Positions 29,689 through 38,585 of a stretch of DNA of 64,000 nucleotides are shown here, in pieces. The stretch lies in the NCBI RefSeq assembly GCF_001468005.1, contig NZ_LNYY01000019.1, forward strand, positions 775,110-839,109, written 5' to 3'. The DNA comes from Legionella steelei (lineage in GTDB: Bacteria; Pseudomonadota; Gammaproteobacteria; Legionellales; Legionellaceae). Positions within the stretch are counted from its first letter, which is position 1. Each line of letters opens with the position of its first letter. Position numbers and translations under genes: made by a program. The notes beneath the pieces were generated by a model. The model had not been told where the DNA came from, made no database searches, and saw only the letters and a program-made list of their open reading frames with translations.

Positions 29689-29950
29689 TTTTCAATAAAA
29701 AACACAAAAGTAAAATCACTCCGAAATAGCAGCCAAAACATCCAATGTCTTTGGCCCGGAAGTGTTCGAACCGAACGAGGTTCGACAAAATGTGAAGCGA
29801 AGAGCGCAAAGCGCGGCGAACATTTTGGACGCGCTTTAGCGCGCCGCAAAGCGGTGAGGAAGGAACAAAGTGACTGACGAATCTATCCTTCCCCTGAATC
29901 TTGGAAGCATTTAATTTTAATAGCATAATCTAAATATTAAATAATATTTA
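29672..29950 (+). repeat. 279-bp tRNA-Arg-tail repeat, unit 1
   Basis: The unit starts with the last 17 bases of tRNA-Arg (TCCTTCCGGGCGCGCCA) and runs to the next copy at 29951. It contains TCTTTGGCCCGGAAGTG, a direct-to-inverted TTCGAAC/GTTCGAC set, then a chain of hairpins: CAAAATGT/ACATTTTG (29786-29793 with 29820-29827) enclosing GCGC-AAA-GCGC (29804-29814), then CGCGCT-TT-AGCGCG (29830-29843) and CCGC-AAA-GCGG (29844-29854). It ends CCTTCCCCTGAATCTTGG plus an AT-rich tail. It is about 85 percent alike to unit 2 by eye over the core. Reading frames across it are artefacts. Confidence 0.85.
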
Positions 29951-30229
29951 TCCTTCCGGGCGCGCCATTTTTAATAAAAATCACAAAAAGCAAAAATCAC
30001 TCCGAAATAAAAGCCAAAACATCTAATGTCTTTGGCCCGGAAGTGTTCGAACCGACCGAGGTTCGACAAAGTGCGCAGCGAAAAGCACGACGTGCGGCGC
30101 AGCATTTTGGACGCGCTTCAGCGCGCCGCAAAGCGGTGAGAAGCGAACAAAGTAAGCGACGATTCTATCCTTCCCCTGAATCTTGGGATCAATTAAATTT
30201 AATGATGCAATTTCTTTTTACGCAATAAA
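29951..30229 (+). repeat. 279-bp tRNA-Arg-tail repeat, unit 2
   Basis: The same design as unit 1 at exactly 279 bases offset. The outer stem is CAAAGTGC/GCATTTTG (30067-30074 with 30102-30109) and the inner one GCAC-GAC-GTGC (30085-30095), so two base pairs have changed on both sides relative to unit 1. The CGCGCT...AGCGCG (30112-30125) and CCGC-AAA-GCGG hairpins are kept. The AT-rich tail differs from unit 1. Confidence 0.85.
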
Positions 30230-30254
30230 TCCTTCCGGGCGCGCCATTTTTAAT
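30230..30254 (+). repeat. third copy of the tRNA-Arg 3' end (att-like)
   Basis: TCCTTCCGGGCGCGCCA followed by TTTTTAAT, 279 bases after the second copy. Similarity to the units stops directly after this, so it marks the right edge of the tandem array. It looks like an attR-type duplicate of a tRNA end left by integration. Confidence 0.75.
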
Positions 30255-30300
30255 CTTGTAATATCCCGATATGCAACGAATTTCCGAGTATTTTTTGTAA

Positions 30301-30486
30301 CGATCAACACAGGTTTCAGCAAATGTAGCCCATATTAGTGCAGCGTATGGGATTAAAAAAACTACAGCAAGGGTATTCTGCTTAAGACCTAGTGTGTATG
30401 TAAAAGTTGTTTTCGGACACCTTTCTAAGGCATTAGAAAAACAATCTACTATGCTGCTTGATGAAGTGATGCATAAATGCCGCTAA
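30301..30486 (+). pseudogene. remnant of an unidentified gene, start lost
   Basis: The frame is open for 61 codons (ending KALEKQSTMLLDEVMHKCR, stop 30484-30486) with normal-looking composition but no usable start codon; a stop lies at 30298-30300. It is followed at once by a good terminator, as expected for the 3' end of a real gene. I do not recognise the family. It lies just inside the tRNA-linked repeats, where an integrated element would carry its own genes. Confidence 0.35.
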
Positions 30487-30506
30487 TTAGCGGCTATTTT
30501 TATTTT
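30479..30506 (+). terminator. Rho-independent terminator
   Basis: GCCGCTA/TAGCGGC form a perfect 7-bp stem (30479-30494) followed by TATTTTTATTTT. It overlaps the stop of the remnant frame at 30301-30486. Confidence 0.75.
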
Positions 30507-30560
30507 CAAAACTATCCTTAGCTGTGTGCACTTGTTATAAGACACTAAAGTACACTGTCT

Positions 30561-31529
30561 TCATGCTGTAAAAGTAGTTTTTTGCACAGGCTCGCTCACT
30601 ACCGGAGTTTGATGAGGATGGTAAAAAAAATGACTAGGGGATACTTTCGCTGTATTAGAAGGTTCTTTCAATAACTTTTCTAATGATTCATTTGCAATCA
30701 TTCGTTGTTCAAAATAGGCCGGTGTATCGACAAGGCATTTCTCTTTGATCTCATCCCCCCCTTCATCAGAAGGGTTATTCAGAAATTGTATGCTTTCTGT
30801 ATGGTTGTTTGGTATGAACGTAAATTCAGGGTAACGGTCTGACTTTTTATATCGTTGAAAATAGTCGTTGGCAAGCTCAACCTGAAATAAATTGGAGGAG
30901 GTACTGTAAATTTCAAGTTTTTTCTTAATGTTAACTGGAGCATCAGCAGCAACAGCGTGAAAATACTGCTTATTAAAACTGGTATTGATTTCTCCAGATG
31001 CAACATAGCCATCCAATTCAGTCAGAAACTGCATAAACTCCTCATGGGTAAAATGCTGTTTAATGGTTCCTTGCTCTGCATTTTTCAAAAAATCGGCAAG
31101 GGAATAGTTTTTAGCATAGGCTTGTAAAAATGTGTAACAAGGCTGGTTGTCTTTATCTTTATATTGAATAACAAGAAATTTATGCCCATCCAGCTCCTCA
31201 ACAGGATCTGTATCACGGTTTTCAACCTTTATTCCAAACTCATAAATAAAAAATGATTCTTTAGTGTATAACCTGTAATTATTTGTCAAATATTGATCTT
31301 TATTTTTTATTTTTGACCACTTCGCTGCTGAACCAGCAAGGGCGGCAGCAATTCCCATAGCCGTGATACCGCAGCTCTGCTCAACAAACTCCTTTATGGT
31401 AAGTACCCTTTTAATATCATACTCTGGATTTTGCTCCAAAAAGTCCCAGATATGACGTGGATAGATTTCATCTAAAGGGTTTTCTGCCATAAGACGAATA
31501 AAATTAAAGAGATCTTGCATGGTTTTCAT
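30561..31529 (-). CDS. hypothetical protein, possible cysteine-protease-like effector
   Basis: This is a 322-residue soluble protein without signal peptide or membrane helix, with AAGGA 8 bases before the ATG. Three spaced features recall papain/transglutaminase-like folds: Cys53 at a helix start (QSCGITAMG), His116 in DGHKFLVIQ, and a downstream FLQAYAKNYSLADF strand with Gln136. That order (Cys, His-strand, Q-S/A-Y) is seen in several Legionella secreted proteins, but the match is by eye. The last 40 residues are Pro/Thr/Ser-rich, ending VQKTTFTA. It is the first intact gene after the tRNA repeats. Confidence 0.6.
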   Translation of the reverse strand: MKTMQDLFNFIRLMAENPLDEIYPRHIWDFLEQNPEYDIKRVLTIKEFVEQSCGITAMGIAAALAGSAAKWSKIKNKDQYLTNNYRLYTKESFFIYEFGIKVENRDTDPVEELDGHKFLVIQYKDKDNQPCYTFLQAYAKNYSLADFLKNAEQGTIKQHFTHEEFMQFLTELDGYVASGEINTSFNKQYFHAVAADAPVNIKKKLEIYSTSSNLFQVELANDYFQRYKKSDRYPEFTFIPNNHTESIQFLNNPSDEGGDEIKEKCLVDTPAYFEQRMIANESLEKLLKEPSNTAKVSPSHFFYHPHQTPVVSEPVQKTTFTA

Positions 31530-31873
31530 GGATTGTTTCCTTATATTAAAGACTGCTGTTTTTCCTGAAACTCAAGTTTAAGTTAAGTAGCAGCTAAGCA
31601 GGGTTCAGCCCCAAAATAGCACATTATAAATACATAATTAATTGAATTAGATCTTTAAGAGCAAATTTTGTACTTTTTATTTTATTATTTAAAGATTAAA
31701 AAAAAATTTATTGGGCTACGCATTTTGTGAAATTAACCCCTGCTCACAAACAAGTGAATTCTCTGGAACATTGATGAATGGTAAGTAGAATTGCTTAAGC
31801 GTTGTCTTTTATATTGCATATATTGCATTGCAAAAGAACTGGTGAGAGATTTGCTGTGAAATTATATTACTAA
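31530..31873. other. AT-rich gap
   Basis: About 340 bases of AT-rich sequence between the gene at 30561-31529 and the broken gene downstream. It must contain the promoter of the former. No coding frame or repeat stands out. Confidence 0.4.
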
Positions 31874-32366
31874 CGAGGAACCTTGGGTAATGCAGATTTA
31901 TTAGCCCAACACCCAAAAGCCATTCGCCAATTGTTAGAAAGCGATTATCAGAGTGGTAATTAAGAAAACTTCGTGGCCATGGTATTTATAGCTTTCGCCT
32001 AAGTGATAGCCCCCGCTTATTGTTCACAGTGCAAGAATTTGGCAATTAACGCTGTTTACTTGTATTAGAGCATCTGCCTACCCATGATTATGAAAAGAGT
32101 CGCTTTTTAAAGTCGGGAGTATTAACGCGGTATATTAATAAGCATATCACTAGGGCTCCATCCCCCTACCCCAGCAATTAGCCTTTGAGCCAGTTCCTTC
32201 AAGTCTTAATCAAGACATTGTTTCTCACTTTGAGCAATATAATCCTAAACAGCCATATATGATTGAACAATCCTTCGCTGAACTATCACGACATCCCGAA
32301 ACAAGCTCCAATGCACTTTAAAGAACATGCTGCTAGCGCTTCATCCAAAGTATTCGATAAAATATG
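31874..32366 (+). pseudogene. decayed gene, compact alpha/beta segment of a larger protein
   Basis: Two coherent pieces are joined by frameshifts and stops. The first reads GNADLLAQHPKAIRQLLE and stops at 31960; the second, in another frame, reads KLRGHGIYSFRLSDSPRLLF, hits a stop after QEFGN, and continues LLVLEHLPTHDYEKSRFL up to RYINKHI. The HGIYSFRLSDSPRLLF segment resembles a RelE-like nuclease fold found at the front of some helicase-type proteins; that assignment is tentative. A further stop near 32178 and loss of frame show the gene is dead. Confidence 0.5.
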
Positions 32367-32372
32367 AACTAT

Positions 32373-35300
32373 TTATTTCTTAGATAGATTTAATCCTTCT
32401 TCAGGAACATCAATTTGCTTTGTGATGGCGCTAATTCTATCCCTATAATTTTGTGTGCCTTGACCTACACTGCGTTGATAATCAAACTCAAATTCCCATT
32501 CTTTACAGAACTCTGCTATGATTTCCATGACCCTATTATAAATTTTATCAATATCATCAAGGCCTGCTTCATTAAGCTGATTATAATGTTCTTCATCAAA
32601 ACATCTAGAGACAGTAGTAGGCAAACTCGTCAGAAAATCTGATGCCTCAGTGATTGCTGCGCATATTTCCTCACTACCTAGAGAACTGTTTTCGAGATCG
32701 TTAAATATTCTTTGTCCATTTCGCCATAGATTAACCATATTTCCATTTATAGCCCGCAATAAAGCTTTTTGCTCTTTAGTCATATCTTTGCTGTAAGTAT
32801 GGATAATTGTAGCATTTAATTCACCCAGTACTTCTATAGCTACTAGCAATTTTTTAGGTAATTCGCCGACTTCCTTTTTGCGAAGGTCTTTTAACGTTTT
32901 ATAGCTCTCACGCCCTGCATTCAAAATGAGTTTATTATCTTGTAACGTTGTTAAGAAATTTTTATAATCCACCCCGACCTCAAAACCATGCTCCTTAATT
33001 TTTTCCAATTGAGCACGATTAGATCGATATTGTATTAAGTTTTGTTTTACTGTTTCGCTGTTGAGAACCCCAATGATTTGACCCCATTCATCCGCTTGTT
33101 GTGTTCCATGGAAACGAGGATTATAAGTCCTTGATTCACTGGGGTAAGCTTTTAATACGCTATCAATCATCTGCATCCATTTTTTCTGAATTCCAGATAA
33201 TCGTTCAACTTGTGCTGAAAGCTCATTTAATCTGCCCACTAGTTTAAAACAGTGCTCTGCGTCTTGGGGCTCAGTTAAAATAATGCTTTTTATTTCTTCG
33301 TTTAAGTCCTTCAACCAAGAAGGTTGAGAGACCTCTTGAAGGAATTCTTTATCCTCATTTGAAAGAAATGGATCCTCCATTTTTCCCAACGATTCTTGCA
33401 AAAATTCAGTCCACTTTAAAAAATCCTTATTTTTTTCAATTAAAGAATAAAAATCTTGTGGAAATCCTAATTTTTTCAAAGAAACCGACGTTTGCCCTAA
33501 AGGATGTCTCTGGACGTTTGCTTTAATTTTTTCTTGTAGTCGACTAAGCTTTTCTGACGAATCTATTGTCGTGTCATCCTCTAAGTCTTGAGATAGAGAG
33601 TGTCCCAGTGCACCCATTTGTATTTCATAGAGTGTATTAAAACTATTATAAATTTGCTCGTTTTTTAGTTTTTGTAATCTGTTCTCTATAGATTCTTTAT
33701 CCTCAGAGCGTCGTCTATTCTCTATTACACCTGATAAGTTATTAGAAAGAAAAGCATGGATAGGATTAGATGCAACAGAATTCTTTAAGTTGAGTAAATC
33801 GTCCATTATTTTCGATTTGGGAGCGATGGCTTGTTCAATTTCAATTTGCTTTTGAATTGCAGTTAGGTAATGTGCTTTGAGAATGGTCGCAATGACATCC
33901 CTGCTGGTTCGTAAGGCCAATAAATCTAAGTGATTAGAATGCTCAACCTGCTCGCCACCAGGAAGCTCCATGCCTCGCTGTAAGTAATGATAAGTCTGCA
34001 GCTCTTGACGCAAAAATGCTTCAAGATCACCTTGATTATTGACATCAATCAATATCTGAGTAAGTCTTTCATCGCTAATTTGCTTAACAATTTCTTCTGA
34101 AAATTCCAGTTCCGTAAGAAAGGTTGGCATAGCCTCTATGTCGACACTGGGATATTGTTTTTTAAAATCCCTTTTTAAATCTGAGTAACTTGAATAGATT
34201 GATTTAATCAACCTGTCAAGCTCATCTGTATTATCAGCCGCAACCGAAATAAATGCAGACATTTGACGGAATAGAGTAAGTGGATTCACTTGGGAAGGTG
34301 AAGCGAATGCCATTGCATCTTCAAATGCTGCAATTACTTCTGGATTATATTGCCGCGAATAGGCCTCGATACCTCCTATGAGTGCGATCTCAGCAAATTC
34401 GACAAGCTGTTTGCAATAGGCGACTAATTCTTCTCGTGGCCAAAGAGTTAGATCATTAGTCCATTCTTCAAAGTCATAGTTTTCAGTTGCAATAATAAAA
34501 TCTTCTCTATGAAGCGCCCCTTTGAATCGTTTATCTTCGTTAAGATCGATTGTTACGCGGATATCTCGGCAATGTGGCGCATCTCGTAACTGTTCCATAG
34601 TGTTTAATAGAGGATCTCCGCTATAACGATATTTGTTACATAAAATTTTAAAGTGTTGCTGAGCCACTGTTGGAGTTACTTTTGCCCTGAGGAGAGATAC
34701 ACCTAATTGCTCGAGTGTTGAATTAATGGCCTCTAACTCCTCTTCAACTTGATTGATAGGTGCCTGTTTCACCTTTTTTTCAAAGCGGGGTATTTGGGTA
34801 TCCAGGAACTTGATTATCTCGAGTTGTACTTCTTGAACTTTAAATTCAGTATCAGGTAATCGCAAAGTTTCATTAATTTCCAGAAGAATATCTCTTTTCA
34901 TTGAGAATTCCTCTCTTATTTGATTTTCTCTTTTTTGTTCGGGAATTTTGTCTTCAATTTTTTTGAAAATATTTCTGGCTCGTTCATTAGCTTTTTCTAA
35001 TTTAAAAACGTGGTTTAATAGATTACTGTAATTCGCAAGATTGGGTTTATTGGATTCCTGGATATTTTCCTCTGCTTTGAGGGTCTGTTGCACTAGATCT
35101 TCCAATTCTTGTTTTAGTTCCTCAATTTCAGAACCATTTTTATTCTTTAATCTTAAAAACAGTTCATTTTTAAAATCAGCTACTTCGTTTAAAAATGGCT
35201 CGTAGCGCTCATAAAACGCTGCTTTTTTTGTAGAAAATAATTCTTCCTGTTGAGCAGATTCATCGAAGTCTATTAATATTTTATCGATTGCCAAGATGTT

Positions 35301-36506
35301 ATTGATTATAGGGTTTATCTTTTCTAATCTTTCTTTCAATAATTTATTTTGTTCTTCTAATAATTTATTCGCGGCTCGCAGATATTGCTCTCTATTCAAT
35401 TTCATCGCTTGGAGTTTCTCAGCTTCCTGAGAAAAGTTATCCATGTCTTTTTCGAGTTGCAGTAATTGAGCTTCTGCTTCTTTCTTTAACTGTTCTGCCT
35501 CTACACTTTCCTCACCAAACATTTCGTTTTTTAATTCGCAAATTTTAACAGTGAATTGAGAAAAACGTTCCAGAATAGTTATGGGAGAGCTACCTAAGGC
35601 CTTTTGGTAAAAATCTTCAAGCTTTCTAATCGCTTCATTTTGAGGGAAGGATTTAAGCTTAAGCTCCTTCCATTGTGTCGTTTCTAACATGTGAAGAACT
35701 TCTAAATTGCTGATAATTGTAGAAATTAATGAGGCGTTTAATTCTGAAAGCGACCGAGTCTGATCCTCAACACCATCTACAATTTTCCCAACTTTACTTT
35801 TTTTCTTTCTAGCTACTTTCTCAATTTTTTGTGCATTAGGCACCCGGTTCCGAGGTATTTTTTCAATATCTTCTAATTGGTGAAGTGCGTTTAAAAGATT
35901 CACATAATCGCTGGTTATGGGTAGCTCTTGCTGAAACTCCTTATTGATAATTTGTTCGACTTCCTTCCATTTTTGTTTTAAAGGGTCAACACTAAGTTCA
36001 CTTTCTAATTGTTTCTTAATGAATGCCATCTTTTTTTGTGCAAGGGATTGCATCTCAGCATATGAGATCTTCTCACTGTACTCAAAGGATTTTATATCGG
36101 TATCGATCTCAATTGCTCTTGCGAATTTGGGACCTATTTGTTTTAAGGCTTCTGTAAAAATTGCTTTTTGCTGGGGAAGACGCTCTTTTTCTGGAAGTGA
36201 GGCAATTGAGTTAATGTCTAGTTCTAGTTGAGAAAAAATCCCCCAAAGCTCTCTCCAAAGTTCATTTACCTCATCCACTTCTAAATCTGATTTTTGCTCA
36301 GGCCGTTCAGTCGGTATTAATGAAGTGAAAAGTTTATTGGCAGTTGCGAAGGGAGAAAACTTTTTAACAATTCCATTAAATACCATTTGCCCAAACTCAG
36401 GTTGCTTGAGTCTATGAAATTGAGTATTTTTTAAGCTACGTAATTCGTTGAGAAGAAGTTGAACCTCATCAACTATTTTGAGTTGCTCTTCCTTAGACTG
36501 TGACAT
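32373..36506 (-). CDS. large coiled-coil protein, candidate effector
   Basis: The protein has about 1377 residues from the ATG at 36506, preferred to a TTG 15 bases upstream because GAGG lies at better spacing. It is overwhelmingly helical, rich in Glu, Lys, Leu and Gln, with heptad patterns almost throughout (strongest about 100-600). A less regular segment near 620-900 (NKYRYSGDPLLN, WPREELVAYCKQL) may be globular. No signal peptide, membrane helix or catalytic motif is seen. Size, composition and setting fit long Legionella coiled-coil effectors, but I cannot tie it to a named one. The 3' end abuts the dead gene at 31874-32366. Confidence 0.65.
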   Translation of the reverse strand: MSQSKEEQLKIVDEVQLLLNELRSLKNTQFHRLKQPEFGQMVFNGIVKKFSPFATANKLFTSLIPTERPEQKSDLEVDEVNELWRELWGIFSQLELDINSIASLPEKERLPQQKAIFTEALKQIGPKFARAIEIDTDIKSFEYSEKISYAEMQSLAQKKMAFIKKQLESELSVDPLKQKWKEVEQIINKEFQQELPITSDYVNLLNALHQLEDIEKIPRNRVPNAQKIEKVARKKKSKVGKIVDGVEDQTRSLSELNASLISTIISNLEVLHMLETTQWKELKLKSFPQNEAIRKLEDFYQKALGSSPITILERFSQFTVKICELKNEMFGEESVEAEQLKKEAEAQLLQLEKDMDNFSQEAEKLQAMKLNREQYLRAANKLLEEQNKLLKERLEKINPIINNILAIDKILIDFDESAQQEELFSTKKAAFYERYEPFLNEVADFKNELFLRLKNKNGSEIEELKQELEDLVQQTLKAEENIQESNKPNLANYSNLLNHVFKLEKANERARNIFKKIEDKIPEQKRENQIREEFSMKRDILLEINETLRLPDTEFKVQEVQLEIIKFLDTQIPRFEKKVKQAPINQVEEELEAINSTLEQLGVSLLRAKVTPTVAQQHFKILCNKYRYSGDPLLNTMEQLRDAPHCRDIRVTIDLNEDKRFKGALHREDFIIATENYDFEEWTNDLTLWPREELVAYCKQLVEFAEIALIGGIEAYSRQYNPEVIAAFEDAMAFASPSQVNPLTLFRQMSAFISVAADNTDELDRLIKSIYSSYSDLKRDFKKQYPSVDIEAMPTFLTELEFSEEIVKQISDERLTQILIDVNNQGDLEAFLRQELQTYHYLQRGMELPGGEQVEHSNHLDLLALRTSRDVIATILKAHYLTAIQKQIEIEQAIAPKSKIMDDLLNLKNSVASNPIHAFLSNNLSGVIENRRRSEDKESIENRLQKLKNEQIYNSFNTLYEIQMGALGHSLSQDLEDDTTIDSSEKLSRLQEKIKANVQRHPLGQTSVSLKKLGFPQDFYSLIEKNKDFLKWTEFLQESLGKMEDPFLSNEDKEFLQEVSQPSWLKDLNEEIKSIILTEPQDAEHCFKLVGRLNELSAQVERLSGIQKKWMQMIDSVLKAYPSESRTYNPRFHGTQQADEWGQIIGVLNSETVKQNLIQYRSNRAQLEKIKEHGFEVGVDYKNFLTTLQDNKLILNAGRESYKTLKDLRKKEVGELPKKLLVAIEVLGELNATIIHTYSKDMTKEQKALLRAINGNMVNLWRNGQRIFNDLENSSLGSEEICAAITEASDFLTSLPTTVSRCFDEEHYNQLNEAGLDDIDKIYNRVMEIIAEFCKEWEFEFDYQRSVGQGTQNYRDRISAITKQIDVPEEGLNLSKK

Positions 36507-36694
36507 ACTTCTCGCCCTCAAATGGATTATCTATAATCATATAGTGCAAATATTAACTATTTATTAAGGGCTCTACGTTTTATTGTCTTTTTTTCAAGGC
36601 AAGGTCCTTATATTTAAAGCAAACCCATATTTTATTCAGTGCTTAAAGTATGTATAAAAATCAAAATTGAATTAGAATTTTTCTAAATTAATAG

Positions 36695-36835
36695 CTAAGC
36701 TTAGTCAAGCTCTATGACAAATTAGCATCACCAGAAAATCTTAATCTTTTAAGTGAGAAAGGTAAGATCGGTAGTAAAGAGGATTTTTCTCAAAAAGATT
36801 TTATTGAACATAAAAAAGGTAAACCGTTTGGCTAG
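36695..36835 (+). pseudogene. C-terminal remnant of an unidentified gene
   Basis: The frame is open for 46 codons with good coding character (KLYDKLASPENLNLLSEKGK..., stop 36833-36835) but with a stop immediately upstream and no start. The charged, helical tail resembles C-termini of Legionella cytosolic proteins. It lies in the gap between two minus-strand genes. Confidence 0.35.
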
Positions 36836-36843
36836 GAAGGTTT

Positions 36844-37392
36844 TTATTTTGTGTTTTGCACTCTATATACTAACTCTTCATTAGTATCAAGCGGACACAT
36901 GTCTCCAGAGTAAGTTAAATCAGTCACGTTAGCATCAGAATCAAATTTATACGGTGTTTGCTCTACAGCAAAGGTCACGGTCTTTTTTTTACCATCAACG
37001 GCGATGTATTGATATTGATTAACAGGAATAATATGAATATCTTGGCAGTTTGCATTATTACTAATGTCCATAGCAAACTTTTCCACTACATCTTCATTAT
37101 GTCTATCTTTTTTGAAAACCCAAATTGTATCAGCGTTATCTTTTATCTGGCTGATAAACTTATTATATGGTGGTGAACTCGTTGAAGAGCTTCTTGCATG
37201 ATACAAAACAAACTGACCATTTTTAAGCATGGCTAATAGGCCAATACATGATTGGAAATCGCCAGAAAACAATACCATCCCTGTTTTACTTTGACCAGGT
37301 TCCATATAGCTCGCTCTAGCTATTTGTCCTTCAACCGTACTACAAATCATGAACTTCACCGTATCAGTCTGCTTCTCTGGCTTGAAAAACAT
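36844..37392 (-). CDS. hypothetical protein
   Basis: This 182-residue soluble protein has AAAGGAT 6 bases before the ATG. It has alternating beta-strand and turn character (MVLFSGDFQSCIGLLAMLKNG, FVLYHARSSSTSS, IHIIPVNQYQYIAVDGKKK), which suggests a compact alpha/beta domain. I recognise no family. It lies between effector-like and chaperone genes of the accessory region. Confidence 0.55.
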   Translation of the reverse strand: MFFKPEKQTDTVKFMICSTVEGQIARASYMEPGQSKTGMVLFSGDFQSCIGLLAMLKNGQFVLYHARSSSTSSPPYNKFISQIKDNADTIWVFKKDRHNEDVVEKFAMDISNNANCQDIHIIPVNQYQYIAVDGKKKTVTFAVEQTPYKFDSDANVTDLTYSGDMCPLDTNEELVYRVQNTK

Positions 37393-37659
37393 AATCAGAT
37401 CCTTTGAGACTTTTTACTTTTATAATTTTATTATAGCCACCAATTATCTGTATTTAAAATTTGTTGGCAGTTTGTCTTAATAACTGTTTTTTGCATCGCA
37501 TAACCTCAATGTTATTTGCCCTAGCTTTGGTTTGGTGTTGGTCGAGCGGTTCACTCAAGGCGAAACCCAGCATATGCTGTCAAGCTCAAAATAGGGGCAA
37601 AACTTTTTTTAGGTGTGTTTTGTCTTACTACAATAGATTAAAAATAGTTCTCTTTATCT

Positions 37660-37687
37660 CTTGAAATTTAATCGGTTACCCCTATCT
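37660..37687 (+). promoter_or_regulatory. sigma-32 (heat-shock) type promoter of hsp20
   Basis: CTTGAAA (37660-37666) is a perfect sigma-32 -35 box, followed after 12 bases by CCCCTATCT (37679-37687), close to the CCCCATnT -10 box. The start codon of hsp20 is 32 bases further on. A second copy of this arrangement stands before the dead hsp20 at 43065. Confidence 0.65.
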
Positions 37688-37719
37688 ACAGAGTATTCCA
37701 AACAAAATTATAGGAGAAT

Positions 37720-38178
37720 GTGATGACTAAGTTAGTTCGAAGAAATTATTTTCCTGCAAATAACGTTGTAGGAAGTTTATTAGAACAATTTTTTAATACG
37801 GTACAAAGTCAGGATGAAAGCGATACCTCATTTATTGAGACCAGCTCATGGGCACCATCTGTTGATCTTAAAGAGGAAAGTGAGCGTTTTCTTGTGATTG
37901 CAGATCTTCCTGGAGTAAAAAAAGAAGATATGAATATTTCGTTAGAAAACCATGTACTCACCATAAAAGGTGAACGAAATATTGAAAAAACAGAAAATCA
38001 AAAGACTTATACCCGGAGAGAAAGAGTTTATGGTCAATTTTATCGGCGCTTTTACTTGCCTGAAACGGCTGACGATAACCAAATTAGTGCTCGTTATACT
38101 AATGGCGTTTTAGAAATAATTATTCCTAAGAAAGAAAAAGCGGCTCCGAAAAAAATTGATATTTCAGTAACTGAATAA
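37720..38178 (+). CDS. Hsp20 family small heat-shock protein
   Basis: The 152-residue protein has an alpha-crystallin domain (about 43-140): SWAPSVDLKEESERFLVIADLPGVKKEDM, SLENHVLTIKGER (written in pieces), YGQFYRRFYLPE, and the ARYTNGVLEIIIPKKE strand. It is an ATP-independent holdase that binds unfolding proteins in the cytoplasm. TAGGAGAATGTG gives a strong ribosome site. The promoter is of sigma-32 type. It is closely similar to the dead gene at 42814-43065. Confidence 0.93.
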   Translation: MMTKLVRRNYFPANNVVGSLLEQFFNTVQSQDESDTSFIETSSWAPSVDLKEESERFLVIADLPGVKKEDMNISLENHVLTIKGERNIEKTENQKTYTRRERVYGQFYRRFYLPETADDNQISARYTNGVLEIIIPKKEKAAPKKIDISVTE

Positions 38179-38278
38179 GCTGGGATCTCTTATTGGGGAT
38201 TTTCATTGAGTTTTACAGGAACATTAGTTAGAGCATTTATATAATCCTCGCTTACTTCATGTAAAAGCACTATCTTTC

Positions 38279-38303
38279 AGGGTGTATTATTTTGATACAC
38301 CCT
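38279..38303. terminator. hairpin downstream of hsp20
   Basis: AGGGTGTAT and ATACACCCT form a perfect 9-bp stem with a 7-base loop, about 100 bases after the hsp20 stop. There is no T-run after the stem. The rest of the 400-base gap (38181-38585) shows no gene. Confidence 0.4.
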
Positions 38304-38585
38304 AATGTAGGAATTGAGTTAGAACAAGCCCAAATTCCTTCACCTTAAACCAGTTCAAGCTCGTCATGTGATGGCATTAAAACAAACTTGATAACATGAT
38401 GCCAACGGCTCTGATGCAAGCACTCATGTTTTTCATAAGGTAAATAGCTAATTGGCTTTTACTTACTAAATAATCAATTAGCTTATATTTCACTCCCTAT
38501 GCACATATAAATTGGCAAAATAAACCTTTATAAAAAACAAATCCTAGCTAAGACACAAGAAGTATTGGCTTATTTCAGGTCGCCC

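Noticed and set aside
29607-29926. Two minus-strand frames over the tRNA genes and repeat unit 1, reading like RPEGFEPPTPW and RIRTSDPLV
   Set aside because: They are antisense translations of tRNA-Ser, tRNA-Arg and the repeat; such false proteins are well known in databases.
30043-30228. Plus-strand 61-residue frame rich in Arg/Ala in repeat unit 2
   Set aside because: It runs through the hairpins of a structured repeat and has no ribosome site; unit 1 does not preserve the frame.
29672-30254. CRISPR array or integron cassettes as explanation of the tandem units
   Set aside because: There are only two 279-base units with tRNA-end borders, no short equal spacers, and no attC core sites or integrase.
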